A DNA stretch of 64,000 nucleotides. Origin: Thalassobius sp965218685 (GTDB lineage: Bacteria; Pseudomonadota; Alphaproteobacteria; Rhodobacterales; Rhodobacteraceae). A program made the position numbers and the translations under genes. The notes beneath the pieces were generated by a model, which was given only the letters and a program-made list of their open reading frames with translations, ran no database searches and was not told the DNA's origin. The stretch lies in NCBI RefSeq assembly GCF_965218685.1, contig NZ_OZ244657.1:2976001-3040000 (forward strand). The letters are read 5' to 3'. Shown piece by piece: positions 43,435 through 53,036 of this stretch (position 1 is its first letter; the number at the start of each line of letters is the position of its first letter).

Positions 43435-46347
43435 TTAGCGGCCGACGCTCCACCAGCCCTTGCGCTTGGGCTTGGGCGGCTCAGAAGGGGCCGGTTCAGC
43501 GGCCACGGGCTCGGGCTCGGCTGCCGCGGTGGCCAGCTCGACGACGGGCTCTTCTGTGGGCTCCTCGGCGGGTTGCTCTTCGGCAGGCTCTTCGACGGCC
43601 GGTTCAGCGGCGATCTCGGGCTCGGCTTCGGCCGTTTCTTCGGGCGCTTCTGCGGGAGTTTCCTCAGCCGCGTCCTCGGCGGGGGCCTCTTCGGCAGCCG
43701 CTTCCTCGGCGACGGACTCAACTGCTTCCGCTTCTGCAGGTGCAGCCTCGCTCACCTCTTCGGCGGCCTCTTCAGTCGGCGCCTCTTGCACAGCTTCAGG
43801 GGTCTCATCCGAGGCCTCTTCAGACGTGTTCTCGGTCTCGTTGCCTTCGACCTTGTCCTTCGAGCGCGAGCGGCGACGGCGGCGGCGCTTCTTGGGCTTT
43901 TCGTCCTCGGCCTCGGCGCCATCGGCATCTTCCGCAGCTTCGTTCGAGCCTGCCTCGCCCTCGTCTTCGGACTCCTCGGTCTGCGCCTCACCATTGTTCT
44001 CGGCGTCGGAGTTTTCCGAATTGCGCGAGCGACGACGGCGACGACGACGGCGCTTCTTGGGCTTATCGTCCTCGGCCTCGGGCTCGGGCACGGTGCTCTC
44101 GGCCTCTTCGGCGGCTTGCACGTCCTCGTCGATCTCGTCCATCAGGGTGCTGTCGACGGACACCACGGGCTCTTCGCGCACCACGATATTACGCGAGGCA
44201 GTCTTGAACTTCTCCATCGAGAAATCCGGGCTGACCAGCATCGGGTCGCCTTCAATCCGCACCGACAGACCATAGCGCGCTTCGATCTGAGCGACGTGTT
44301 CGCGTTTCTGGTTCATGATGAAGTTGGCAATGCCCACCGGGCATTTGATCAGCACTTCGCGCGTGCGGCGGCGGGTGCCCTCTTCTTCGATCTGGCGCAG
44401 GATGGACAGGGCCAGGTTATCGTCCGAGCGGATCAGACCAGTGCCATGACAGGCGGGACAGGGCTGCGTTGTTGCCTCGATCATGCCGGGGCGCAGACGC
44501 TGACGGCTCATTTCCATCAGGCCGAAACCACTGATGCGGCCCACCTGGATGCGGGCGCGGTCAGATTTCAGCTTGTCCTTCATCCGCTTTTCGACGGCGG
44601 CGTTGTTCTTACGCTCGTCCATGTCGATAAAGTCGATGACGATCAGGCCAGCAAGGTCACGCAGACGCAGCTGGCGGGCAACTTCTTCGGCGGCCTCCAG
44701 GTTTGTCTTCAGCGCGGTTTCCTCGATCGAGCCTTCCTTGGTGGCCCGGCCCGAGTTCACGTCGATCGCCACCAGCGCTTCGGTCACGCCGATCACGATA
44801 TACCCGCCCGAGCGCAGCTGCACCGTCGGGTTGAACATCGAGCTGAGGTAGCTTTCCACCTGGTAACGCGCGAACAGCGGCATCGCCTCTTGGTAATGCT
44901 TCACGTTCTTGGCGTGGGACGGCATGATCATCTTCATGAAGTCCTTGGCGATGCGGTAACCGCGTTCGCCCTCGACATGGACCTCGTCAATCTCGCGGTT
45001 ATACAGGTCGCGGATCGAGCGTTTGATCAGGTCGCCTTCTTCATAGATCTTGGCGGGCGCGATGGATTTCAGCGTCAGCTCGCGGATCTGTTCCCACATG
45101 CGCTGCAGGTATTCATAATCGCGCTTGATCTCGGATTTGGTGCGTTTGGCACCAGCGGTCCGAACGATCAGACCAGCGCCCGAGGGCACGTCGATCTCGT
45201 TCGCGATTTCCTTCAATTTCTTGCGGTCGGCGGCGTTGGTGATCTTGCGGCTGATACCACCGCCACGGGCGGTGTTCGGCATCAGAACGCAATAGCGACC
45301 GGCCAGCGACAGATAAGTGGTCAGGGCCGCACCCTTGTTGCCGCGTTCTTCTTTAACGACCTGGACCAACAGGATCTGACGGACCTTGATGACTTCCTGG
45401 ATCTTGTAGCGGCGCGGACGGGGTTTGCGGCGCGGACGGATCTCTTCCGAGTCGTCCTGTTCAGCCACGTCCTCGATGTCGGTGTCCTTATCGACGGGTT
45501 GCGTCGGTGCGTCTTCGTCTTCACCGTTTTCGTCGCCGTTGTCTTCGCCGTTTTCGTCGCCGTTTTCGTCGCCGTTAGTTTCGGCACTGTCCTTGGCTTC
45601 AGCATCGTCCGACGGTTTTTCGGCGGCGTCTTCGCTGGCCTCGGCAGCCTCAGCAGAGGCTTCTTCTGCGGCCGCTTCGGGGGCGTTTTCTTCGGCAGTG
45701 GCAGCTTCAGCAGCTTCCGGCTCGGCCTCGGTGGCTGCGTCTTCCGCAGTTTCGTCGGCAGGCTCTTCCACAGGCGTTTCAGCCACGCGTTCCATCGGTG
45801 AGACACCTTCGTCTGCAGACGGTTCGGCGCCGATCTCTTCACTGGCTTGGGTATCGTTTTCACCCTCGTCCAGATCGATGGTTTCCATCCCGGCGATTTC
45901 GGCCGCGGGGGTTTCTTCCTTGGTCTCTGCAGTCTCTTCGCTTACTTCGCGGGTGGCGACAGCATCATTGTTTTTGCTCGAGGCCGCCTTGGAGCGCGAC
46001 CGGCGGCGACGCTTGGGTTTGCGATCTTCTTCCTCGTCCTCGGCTTTCTGGGCCTCAGCATAGGCACGCTCTTCTTCCATCAGAGCTTCGCGGTCTGCGA
46101 CCGGGATCTGGTAATAGTCGGGATGAATCTCCGAGAACGCCAGGAAACCATGACGGTTTCCGCCATAGTCCACGAACGCTGCCTGCAGCGAAGGTTCGAC
46201 GCGTGTTACTTTTGCAAGATAGATGTTGCCAGCAAGCTGGCGTTTGTTTTCGGATTCAAAGTCAAATTCCTCGACCTTGTTTCCGTCCACCACCACGACG
46301 CGGGTTTCTTCCGCGTGGGTGGCGTCGATGAGCATTTTCTTAGCCAT
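43435..46347 (-). CDS. rne: Ribonuclease E
   Basis: I use ATG 46347 (MAKKMLIDATHAEETRVVVV), giving 970 aa. The S1 domain (NIYLAKVTRVEPSLQAAFVD) is interrupted by a long acidic, Ala/Glu-rich insert (about residues 100-310) common in rhodobacterial RNase E. The catalytic part contains LIVIDFIDMDERKNN and the zinc-link CPACHGTG. The C-terminal 200 residues alternate Arg-rich blocks (KRRRRRRRRSRN) with acidic Ala/Glu/Pro repeats, the degradosome-scaffold type of disordered tail. It processes mRNA and rRNA. Confidence 0.95.
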   Translation of the reverse strand: MAKKMLIDATHAEETRVVVVDGNKVEEFDFESENKRQLAGNIYLAKVTRVEPSLQAAFVDYGGNRHGFLAFSEIHPDYYQIPVADREALMEEERAYAEAQKAEDEEEDRKPKRRRRSRSKAASSKNNDAVATREVSEETAETKEETPAAEIAGMETIDLDEGENDTQASEEIGAEPSADEGVSPMERVAETPVEEPADETAEDAATEAEPEAAEAATAEENAPEAAAEEASAEAAEASEDAAEKPSDDAEAKDSAETNGDENGDENGEDNGDENGEDEDAPTQPVDKDTDIEDVAEQDDSEEIRPRRKPRPRRYKIQEVIKVRQILLVQVVKEERGNKGAALTTYLSLAGRYCVLMPNTARGGGISRKITNAADRKKLKEIANEIDVPSGAGLIVRTAGAKRTKSEIKRDYEYLQRMWEQIRELTLKSIAPAKIYEEGDLIKRSIRDLYNREIDEVHVEGERGYRIAKDFMKMIMPSHAKNVKHYQEAMPLFARYQVESYLSSMFNPTVQLRSGGYIVIGVTEALVAIDVNSGRATKEGSIEETALKTNLEAAEEVARQLRLRDLAGLIVIDFIDMDERKNNAAVEKRMKDKLKSDRARIQVGRISGFGLMEMSRQRLRPGMIEATTQPCPACHGTGLIRSDDNLALSILRQIEEEGTRRRTREVLIKCPVGIANFIMNQKREHVAQIEARYGLSVRIEGDPMLVSPDFSMEKFKTASRNIVVREEPVVSVDSTLMDEIDEDVQAAEEAESTVPEPEAEDDKPKKRRRRRRRRSRNSENSDAENNGEAQTEESEDEGEAGSNEAAEDADGAEAEDEKPKKRRRRRRSRSKDKVEGNETENTSEEASDETPEAVQEAPTEEAAEEVSEAAPAEAEAVESVAEEAAAEEAPAEDAAEETPAEAPEETAEAEPEIAAEPAVEEPAEEQPAEEPTEEPVVELATAAAEPEPVAAEPAPSEPPKPKRKGWWSVGR

Positions 46348-46894
46348 GTTATCCGTTTGCACTGCGGCACAGCCCCCTGACCCGGTGGGCGGGGGCGTTG
46401 CGGCAGGTGTCTGTCAGGGGCGAATGCGGTCGCGCGGCAGGGCAGGCCGGTTTCGGCCCCTGCTCTCACTCTTAGGTGTCTCGCGCGCCTCATCGCGTTT
46501 CTTCTCCGACGGTTCCGCTTTGTCGATGCGGTCCGCCCATTCATTGCCCGTCAGGCCTTGTTCAGGTCGCGGGCGTTTATCATGCCTTGTCAAAGGCCAA
46601 TCGGTCTGCAAGGTGGGACCGGTTTTGTTGACGGTCGTCCGATCATGCAGCGAATCTCATGCGGCGGGCATAACAAAACCATGCCAATCGCCGTTCTATC
46701 AACATAAGGGGTGCTGGGGATAAAATACAATATGCAAAATACCTTTGCGTCCTAATCCCTGACCAATTTCGCGAATTTCGCCTGTCGCGTGATCTTCATC
46801 GGGCCGTTTCACGCCTGTTACAGGTGCTTTGCGCGGGCGTCACACAGGCCGGGCACCCCTGAGCCATTGAGATTTCCAACCCGGAGACTGCCCG
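46348..46894. promoter_or_regulatory. 547-bp divergent gap: rne leader and GDPD promoter region
   Basis: No convincing gene is present between rne (leftward) and the GDPD gene (rightward). A 65-codon leftward reading at 46414-46611 is Arg/Glu-rich and without any conserved look. Long 5' leaders of rne are known in other bacteria to mediate autoregulation by RNase E; this gap is long enough for one, but no structure was proven here. Confidence 0.4.
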
Positions 46895-48100
46895 ATGAAA
46901 ACCCTGAGCCTCAGCGTTCTGGCCCTGACAGCCCTGACCGCCCCTGCCCTTGCCGACCGGATCGAGCTGGGCCCCCGCCCCGCCTATCTGATCGACGCGA
47001 TGCCCGAAAGCGCGCTGAAAACCAAGCTGGCCTCCTGCGCCGACATGGAGCCGATCCGTTCGGACTTCTCGATCGGGCACCGTGGCGCGGCGATGATGTT
47101 CCCCGAACATACCGTCGAAAGCTACACCGCTGCGGCCCGCATGGGTGCTGGCATTCTGGAATGCGACGTGACCTTTACCAAGGACAAGGAACTGGTCTGC
47201 CGTCACGCCCAGAACGACCTGCACACCACCACCAACATCCTGGCCTCGGACCTGGCGGACACCTGCGTGCAGCCCTTCACCGTTGCCGACGGCAAAGCCT
47301 CGGCCGAGTGCCGCACCTCCGAGCTGACCCTGGCGCAGTTCAAGACCCTGAACGGTAAAATGGACGCCGCCAACAAAGCCGCGACCGACGTTGCGGGTTA
47401 CATGGACGGCACTGCTGGCTGGCGCACCGATCTGTATGCCACCACCGGCACCGTGATGACCCACGCCGAGTCCATCGCTCTGTTCAAGGATCTGGGCACC
47501 AAGTTCACGCCCGAACTGAAATCGCCCGCGGTTCAGATGCCCTTCGACGGCTTCACCATGGACGACTATGCCCAGAAGATGATCGACGAATACAAGGCCG
47601 CTGGTGTGGACCCCAAAAACGTCTGGGCGCAAAGCTTTGACCTGGATGTGGTGAAATATTGGATCAAGGCCGAGCCCGAGTTTGGCGCACAGGCCGTGTA
47701 CCTGATGGACGAGTACGACATCGACGGCTATTCCGCGATGGACGAGGCCACCTGGCCCAACACCATGGCCGAGCTGAAATCCATGGGCGTGAACTATATC
47801 GCCCCGCCGATGTGGATGCTGGTGACCACCGAAAACGGCCAGATCGTGCCCTCGACCCTGGCGATCAAAGCCAAAGAGGCCGAACTGGAAATCATCACCT
47901 GGACCCTGGAACGCTCGGGCCCGCTGGCAAACGGCGGCGGCTGGTACTTCCAATCGATCAAGGACGTGACCAACAACGATGGCGTCTATTTCGAGCTGCT
48001 GGACGTCCTGGCCCAAGACGTCGGCATCGCCGGCATGTTCTCGGACTGGCCCGCGACCACCACCTACTACGCCTCTTGCATGGCCCAGCAGGCGAACTAA
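46895..48100 (+). CDS. Periplasmic glycerophosphodiester phosphodiesterase
   Basis: The 401-aa protein has a signal peptide (MKTLSLSVLALTALTAPALA, cleavage before DRIEL). The GDPD signature is IGHRGAAMMFPEHTVESYTA followed by LECDVTFTKDKELVCRHAQN. It releases glycerol-3-phosphate from phosphodiesters, feeding phosphate and glycerol uptake. GGAGAC stands eight bases before the ATG. No glpT or ugp genes are nearby. A hairpin terminator follows. Confidence 0.9.
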   Translation: MKTLSLSVLALTALTAPALADRIELGPRPAYLIDAMPESALKTKLASCADMEPIRSDFSIGHRGAAMMFPEHTVESYTAAARMGAGILECDVTFTKDKELVCRHAQNDLHTTTNILASDLADTCVQPFTVADGKASAECRTSELTLAQFKTLNGKMDAANKAATDVAGYMDGTAGWRTDLYATTGTVMTHAESIALFKDLGTKFTPELKSPAVQMPFDGFTMDDYAQKMIDEYKAAGVDPKNVWAQSFDLDVVKYWIKAEPEFGAQAVYLMDEYDIDGYSAMDEATWPNTMAELKSMGVNYIAPPMWMLVTTENGQIVPSTLAIKAKEAELEIITWTLERSGPLANGGGWYFQSIKDVTNNDGVYFELLDVLAQDVGIAGMFSDWPATTTYYASCMAQQAN

Positions 48101-48121
48101 GCGTTACTGGTCTTTAGAAAG

Positions 48122-48155
48122 CACCCTCGCTGAAATCAGCGGGGGTGTATTTCTT
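48122..48155 (+). terminator. Rho-independent terminator of the GDPD gene
   Basis: CACCCTCGCTGA and TCAGCGGGGGTG form a stem with a two-base loop and one mismatch, followed by TATTTCTTT. It is 22 bases after the GDPD stop. Confidence 0.75.
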
Positions 48156-48194
48156 TGGGAACGTCGGTTCAGCGGACGAAGCTGCCGTTGCAAG

Positions 48195-48773
48195 TTACCT
48201 GCCAAAAATGCGAGACAACAGGCTTGGCTTTTTCTCAGGCTCGTTCGGGAAGATGATATTAAACACCTCGACATCCTCAGCTTCTAAATGATCTTCGTGC
48301 CTGAAGCCTATCTCAAGTGCAGGCAGGTCTAAGGGGATTTCGAAGATGTAGTCCACGTTCTCATCTGTATTCTTTTGGGTCTGGAAATGGCTTTGCTTCA
48401 ACTCTGCAAATGCTTCTGGAAGTTCGCCAACTTCGGTCAAATCAAATCTGTCTTCACCATCTCCGGCGTGGGTCACTTTCCACAACTGGTGTCCATCCTG
48501 CCAAAGCTCCGAGGAACTCCACATGCATGTTTCGTTCACTTCGCATATATACGTTCGATGCTTTTGAGAAAGTTCGACGACCTGTTCTTTTGCGCTTTGT
48601 CCGAAGCCTTCATCTTCAGACCAAAGGATAGTCCAACCGCTACTCTTAAGTTTCGCTGCCCACCAATCGCCATCGGGCATCTCGTCTACCTGATCACCTT
48701 GGTTAAGACCTAACTTCTCAATCAGTTCCTCTGGCGGCGATTCACTGGCGAGATAGCAAATGCGAAATCCCAT
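48195..48773 (-). CDS. Hypothetical protein, 192 aa
   Basis: I use ATG 48773 (MGFRICYLASESPPEELIEK), which has GGAG six bases upstream. The soluble 192-aa protein is acidic, with many Trp (DGDWWAAKLKSSGWTILW) and a C-terminus LLSRIFGR. Base composition is AT-richer than both neighbours, hinting at transfer. It stands alone between the GDPD terminator and dctD. I do not recognise the family. Confidence 0.7.
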   Translation of the reverse strand: MGFRICYLASESPPEELIEKLGLNQGDQVDEMPDGDWWAAKLKSSGWTILWSEDEGFGQSAKEQVVELSQKHRTYICEVNETCMWSSSELWQDGHQLWKVTHAGDGEDRFDLTEVGELPEAFAELKQSHFQTQKNTDENVDYIFEIPLDLPALEIGFRHEDHLEAEDVEVFNIIFPNEPEKKPSLLSRIFGR

Positions 48774-48940
48774 TACATACTCCAAATCAATTTGACGGTC
48801 TTTAGCAGCATAGTCATCAGCCTACAAATCTAGTCGCAACACTTGGTAAGTTTGGGCTCAAACCAGACATTCGAACTTCTGTGGCACCACTGATCGCGCA
48901 TGATCAGCGGCACTGCGTGTCAGGGTGACCCGCAAAGCCC

Positions 48941-50278
48941 TTATCCCAGGTAGTCCGCGCGTTGCAGGCCGTATTTGGCCATTTTCTCGTTCAGGGTGCG
49001 GCGCGGCAGGCAGAGTTCCTCCATCACCGAGGCGATTGATCCCTTGTGGCGGCGCATTGTGTTGTCGATCAGCATCCGCTCGAACGCCTCGACGTATTCC
49101 TTCAGCGGTTTGCCTTCGGTCGTCATCACGGGCTGCATTTCGTCGTGATCGGCCATCAGAAGCGAGGTGATCGTCCCGCTGCCCCGGCGCGATTGCAGCA
49201 CGGCGCGTTCGGCGATGTTGATCAGCTGGCGCACATTGCCGGGCCACGGGGCCTGAAGCAGCTGCGCGGCCTCTTGCGCGCTGACCTTGGGCGCGTCACA
49301 GCCGTACTCTTCGGAGAATTGCTCGGACAGGCGGGTGAACAGGGTCAGGATATCCTCGCCGCGTTGGCGCAGCGGCGGCAGGGTGATGCGCAGGGCGGCC
49401 AGACGGTAGAACAGGTCGGGGCGCAGGGCGTCCTCGCAGGTGCGGTCCTGTTCCTGCATGTTGCAGATGGCGACGATGCGGGTTTCGGGCGGAGTGCCCT
49501 GATCGTTGATCACGCTTAGCAGACGGGCTTGCAGGCTGTCTGACAGGGCCTCGACGTCCTCCAGCACCAGGGTGCCACCACGCGCCTCTTCGATGGCGGG
49601 CAACTGGCTGTCTTCAGGCAGCATGGGGCCAAAGAGGCGCTTGGACAGCGCGTCTTCGTCCCAGGCGGAACACGAGATCAGCACGAATTTCTTACCGGCC
49701 CGCGCACCAACGGCGTGCAAGGCATGGGCGACCAGCGTTTTACCGGTGCCGGTTTCGCCGTCGATCAGGACATGGCCGTCGGCCTGGCCCAGATCCAAGA
49801 TATCCTCTTTCAGACGTTCCATCACCGGAGAGGCACCGATCAGTTTCTTCATCAACTGGCCGCCATCGGACAGCTCTTTGCGCAGGGCGCGGTTGTCCAG
49901 CGTCAGGCGGCGCGCGTTGGTGGCCTTTTTAGCCAGTTCGGTCATGCGATCGGGGTTAAAGGGCTTTTCAAGGAAATCATAAGCGCCCACGCGCATCGCC
50001 TCGACCGCCATGGGCACATCGCCATGGCCGGTGATCATGATGACCGGCAGCGCGCTGTCAGAGCCCATCAGCTTTTTCAGGAACTGCATCCCGTCCATGC
50101 CGGGCATCTTGATGTCGGAGATCACGATGCCGGGATATTCCGGGCCAAGCGCCTTCAGCGCGTCCTCGGCGCTGGCAAAGGTTTCGGTGTCATAGCCCGA
50201 CAAGGCCAGCCATTGGCTGATGGACTGACGCATGTCCTGTTCGTCATCCACAATCGCGATTTTCATCACTTTCGACAT
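48941..50278 (-). CDS. NtrC/DctD-like response regulator lacking the GAFTGA motif
   Basis: The 445-aa protein has a receiver domain with phospho-Asp in VISDIKMPGMDG, an AAA+ domain with Walker A IDGETGTGKTLVAHALH, and a C-terminal Fis-type HTH (RHKGSIASVMEELCLPRRTL). Where sigma54 activators have FGHxxGAFTGA, this protein reads KRLFGPMLPEDSQLPAIEEA, so the sigma54-contacting loop is missing. Walker B is LVLEDVEAL instead of LFLDEI. It pairs with the downstream-encoded DctB-like kinase eight bases away. It may regulate through sigma70, like Rhodobacter NtrC. Confidence 0.9.
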   Translation of the reverse strand: MSKVMKIAIVDDEQDMRQSISQWLALSGYDTETFASAEDALKALGPEYPGIVISDIKMPGMDGMQFLKKLMGSDSALPVIMITGHGDVPMAVEAMRVGAYDFLEKPFNPDRMTELAKKATNARRLTLDNRALRKELSDGGQLMKKLIGASPVMERLKEDILDLGQADGHVLIDGETGTGKTLVAHALHAVGARAGKKFVLISCSAWDEDALSKRLFGPMLPEDSQLPAIEEARGGTLVLEDVEALSDSLQARLLSVINDQGTPPETRIVAICNMQEQDRTCEDALRPDLFYRLAALRITLPPLRQRGEDILTLFTRLSEQFSEEYGCDAPKVSAQEAAQLLQAPWPGNVRQLINIAERAVLQSRRGSGTITSLLMADHDEMQPVMTTEGKPLKEYVEAFERMLIDNTMRRHKGSIASVMEELCLPRRTLNEKMAKYGLQRADYLG

Positions 50279-50285
50279 AGGGGGG

Positions 50286-52055
50286 TTACTCCGCCGCTTC
50301 TATTTCTGTGTCACTGGTTAAAATAGGCAACTGCATCTCGAATACAGCCCCCCCGCCCTCGGCATTTCGGGCGGTTAGTCGCCCACCAAGGTCGCTGACG
50401 ATGCCCGAGGAGATGGCCAGACCCAGCCCCACGCCCTCGCCCGGTTTCTTGGTGGTGTAGAAAGGCTCGAACAGCTCGTCCAGATCGTCAATCCCGTGGC
50501 CGTTGTCGCGCACCGTCAGGGTTGCCGTCTCGCCTGCGGCCAGGATGATGTCAATTTCCGGCTGGTCCACAGATTGCGTTGCATCCAGCGCATTGCGCAG
50601 CAGGTTGATCATCACCTGCTCGACCCGCACGCGGTCCGCCATTACCTTCACCGGCGTTTCCGGAATGGATCGGCTGATGCGCACATGCCTGTTTTTCAAC
50701 TGCGGTTCCATCATGGACAGGGCCGAGGACAGCGCATCGCCCATGTTGACCTCTTGGAACTGATCGCCGCCTTTGCGCGCGTAACTTTTCAGCTGACGGG
50801 TGATCGAGCCCATCCGCCCAATCAGGTCATCAATGCGTTGAAACGAAGAAAGAGCCTCTTCGGGGCGGTTACGGGTCAACAGCAGCTTCGCCCCCGCCAG
50901 ATAGGTTTTCATCGCGGCCAAGGGCTGATTCAATTCGTGGCTGACGGCGGCCGACATCTCGCCCAAGGCGGCCAGTTTCTGGCTTTGCGCAAGGGTTTGT
51001 TCGGCGACGGCAAGGGTTTCCTGCACCCGCTCACGCTCGGCGATTTCCCGCCGCAGACGGGCGTTCAATGCGCGAAGTTCTGCCGACTCGCGCTGGAACA
51101 GGGCCATCCGCAACGCCGTCTTGCGGGACAGAAAGTAGAAGGCCAGCGCCAGGAAGATGGCGAATCCCATGATCTCCAGCGCCAGGAACCCGTTCACCTT
51201 TTCCCGGACGCTATCGTATGTTGTGAAGCTGGTTATGCGCCAGCCGCGGAACGGGATGCGGCTGTCCATGCGCATCACGGCTTCGCCCTGCACATAAGCA
51301 TCCGCGGGGATCGCTGTCCAATCGGCGGTGGCCTGAATGGCCCGCTGGATCGCGCTTTCGGGGGGATCGACGCGCAGGGCCTCGTCCTCGGACAAGCCAC
51401 GCCAGCGCGGTTCGGACGCCAGGATGATGGTACCGGTGCTATCGCTGACCATGACTGCGTCGGAAATCCCGGCCCAGGCCCGCTCGAATTTCTGCAAGTC
51501 CACCTCGACAAGGATCACACCAGCCACTTCGGACTGACTGTCGATCCGGCGCGAATAGGTAAAGCTGTAGCCGCCGCTTTCGCGCCTGAGCACGGTAAAC
51601 ACCGTGTCCGAGGCCCGCACCGCGTTCAGAAAATACGCATCCTGCCGGTGTTGCGAGCCCAGACGGTTGCGATCGGTCGCCGCCACCGCGCGCCCGTCCT
51701 TGTCCAGCAGCATCAGGCTGGCGGCGCCGATCTCGTCGACAAAGGAGATCAGCCGCTGCGTGGATTGCGAGTAATCGGCTGAGTTCAGCGCCCCGATCAG
51801 CGCCGCGTCCCGTGCCAGCAATTGCGGCACGATGGCGTTTCGGCGCAGCTCGGACAGAAGGTTGCCGCCATAAAGCGCCAGACGCAGCTCGGCCCGGTTG
51901 CGGGTATTCTGGGTAAAGCGATCCGTCAGCAGGTTATTGGTGACGACCACGGTGACCACGGCCAGAACCGTCAGAGCCAGCAACGCCACACGCACCCGCC
52001 ACGAAATCGGGCCGGTGCGTTCAGGCAAATTGGGGGTCTCTTCGGTGGCAGCCAT
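50286..52055 (-). CDS. DctB-like sensor histidine kinase
   Basis: The 589-aa kinase has an N-terminal membrane helix (VALLALTVLAVVTVVVT) and a periplasmic double-PAS/Cache region up to about residue 290. A second helix follows (FLALEIMGFAIFLALAFYFL), then a coiled linker. The HisKA box is AVSHELNQPLAAMKTYLAG, and the HATPase part includes NLLRNALDATQ and DNGHGIDDL with GVGLGLAISSGIV. This is the layout of C4-dicarboxylate sensors. It precedes the response regulator gene in the same direction; dctPQM transporter genes are not in view. Confidence 0.9.
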   Translation of the reverse strand: MAATEETPNLPERTGPISWRVRVALLALTVLAVVTVVVTNNLLTDRFTQNTRNRAELRLALYGGNLLSELRRNAIVPQLLARDAALIGALNSADYSQSTQRLISFVDEIGAASLMLLDKDGRAVAATDRNRLGSQHRQDAYFLNAVRASDTVFTVLRRESGGYSFTYSRRIDSQSEVAGVILVEVDLQKFERAWAGISDAVMVSDSTGTIILASEPRWRGLSEDEALRVDPPESAIQRAIQATADWTAIPADAYVQGEAVMRMDSRIPFRGWRITSFTTYDSVREKVNGFLALEIMGFAIFLALAFYFLSRKTALRMALFQRESAELRALNARLRREIAERERVQETLAVAEQTLAQSQKLAALGEMSAAVSHELNQPLAAMKTYLAGAKLLLTRNRPEEALSSFQRIDDLIGRMGSITRQLKSYARKGGDQFQEVNMGDALSSALSMMEPQLKNRHVRISRSIPETPVKVMADRVRVEQVMINLLRNALDATQSVDQPEIDIILAAGETATLTVRDNGHGIDDLDELFEPFYTTKKPGEGVGLGLAISSGIVSDLGGRLTARNAEGGGAVFEMQLPILTSDTEIEAAE

Positions 52056-52090
52056 GCCCCAAGGTACGACGGGGCGCGGGCAGCCTCAAG

Positions 52091-52759
52091 TCACGCGGTG
52101 ACAAGCTGATCCATCAACGCGCGGAACATTGCCACCCCATCGGTGCCGCCATGGCGGGCATCCGCTGCCCGTTCGGGGTGAGGCATCATGCCCAGCACCC
52201 GGCGGTTCTTGGAAATCACGCCCGCAATATCCGCGACCGAGCCGTTGGGGTTGTCGGTATAGGTAAAGGCGATACGGCCTTCGTCCTTCAGCTGTGCCAG
52301 CTTTTCATCGGTGACAAAATAGTTGCCATCGTGGTGCGCGATCGGAATGTTGATCACCTGCCCGGCCTCATAGCCCGAGGTGAACGCCGTGTCAGCGTTT
52401 TCCACCTTCAGACCCACGGTCTTGCAGATGTATTTCAAATTGGCATTGCGGCGCAGCGCACCGGGCAGGATGCCGGTTTCGGTCAGAATCTGAAAGCCGT
52501 TGCAGATGCCGATGGCATAGCCGCCGCGTTCGGTATGCGCGATCAGCGACTTGCAGATCGGCGAGTTGGCCGCAATGGCCCCGCACCGCAGATAATCGCC
52601 GAACGAAAACCCGCCGGGCACGCCGACGATGTCGATATCGCCGGGCAGTTCGGTGTCCTTGTGCCAGACCATGCTGACCTCGGCGCCGGCCTGCTCGAAA
52701 GCAACGGCAAGATCACGGTCGCAGTTGGACCCGGGGAATACGATGACGGCGGCTTTCAT
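52091..52759 (-). CDS. purQ: Phosphoribosylformylglycinamidine synthase, glutaminase subunit
   Basis: I use ATG 52759 (MKAAVIVFPGSNCDRDLAVA), giving 222 aa. The class I amidotransferase Cys is in GYAIGICNGFQIL, and the His-Glu pair in GMMPHPERAAD. It makes ammonia for PurL with PurS as a partner, in step four of purine synthesis. The gene is 20 bases after purS. purL itself is not in this window. Confidence 0.95.
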   Translation of the reverse strand: MKAAVIVFPGSNCDRDLAVAFEQAGAEVSMVWHKDTELPGDIDIVGVPGGFSFGDYLRCGAIAANSPICKSLIAHTERGGYAIGICNGFQILTETGILPGALRRNANLKYICKTVGLKVENADTAFTSGYEAGQVINIPIAHHDGNYFVTDEKLAQLKDEGRIAFTYTDNPNGSVADIAGVISKNRRVLGMMPHPERAADARHGGTDGVAMFRALMDQLVTA

Positions 52760-52779
52760 GGCGCGGGCTCCTGTCCGGA

Positions 52780-53010
52780 TCAGTTCAGTTCGATCGAGTA
52801 GCTTTCGATGACGGTGTTCGCCAACAGCTTCTCGCACATCTCTTTGACGGTGGCCTCGGTGGTGCCCTCGGCCAGATCCAGTTCGATCACCTTGCCCTGA
52901 CGGACGCCTTCGACGCCGTCAAAGCCCAGCTGGCCCAATGCGTGGCGCACGGCCTCGCCCTGCGGGTCCAGAACGCCGTTCTTCAGCATGACATGAACTC
53001 GAGCTTTCAT
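52780..53010 (-). CDS. purS: Phosphoribosylformylglycinamidine synthase subunit PurS
   Basis: The 76-aa protein starts MKARVHVMLKNGVLDPQGEA and continues with VRHALGQLGFDGVEGVRQGK and CEKLLANTVIESYSIEL. This is the complete PurS fold, which links PurQ and PurL. It lies between purC and purQ, the usual order in alphaproteobacteria. Confidence 0.95.
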   Translation of the reverse strand: MKARVHVMLKNGVLDPQGEAVRHALGQLGFDGVEGVRQGKVIELDLAEGTTEATVKEMCEKLLANTVIESYSIELN

Positions 53011-53036
53011 CAGTCTTTCCTTATCTCGCAGCTAGA

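Noticed and set aside
43321..45801. 826-codon ORF on the plus strand
   Set aside because: Exact antisense of rne; its Gly/Phe-rich low-complexity reading is produced by the acidic repeats on the other strand.
46414..46611. 65-codon leftward ORF upstream of rne
   Set aside because: Arg/Glu-rich, no Shine-Dalgarno, no recognisable fold; more likely part of the rne leader.
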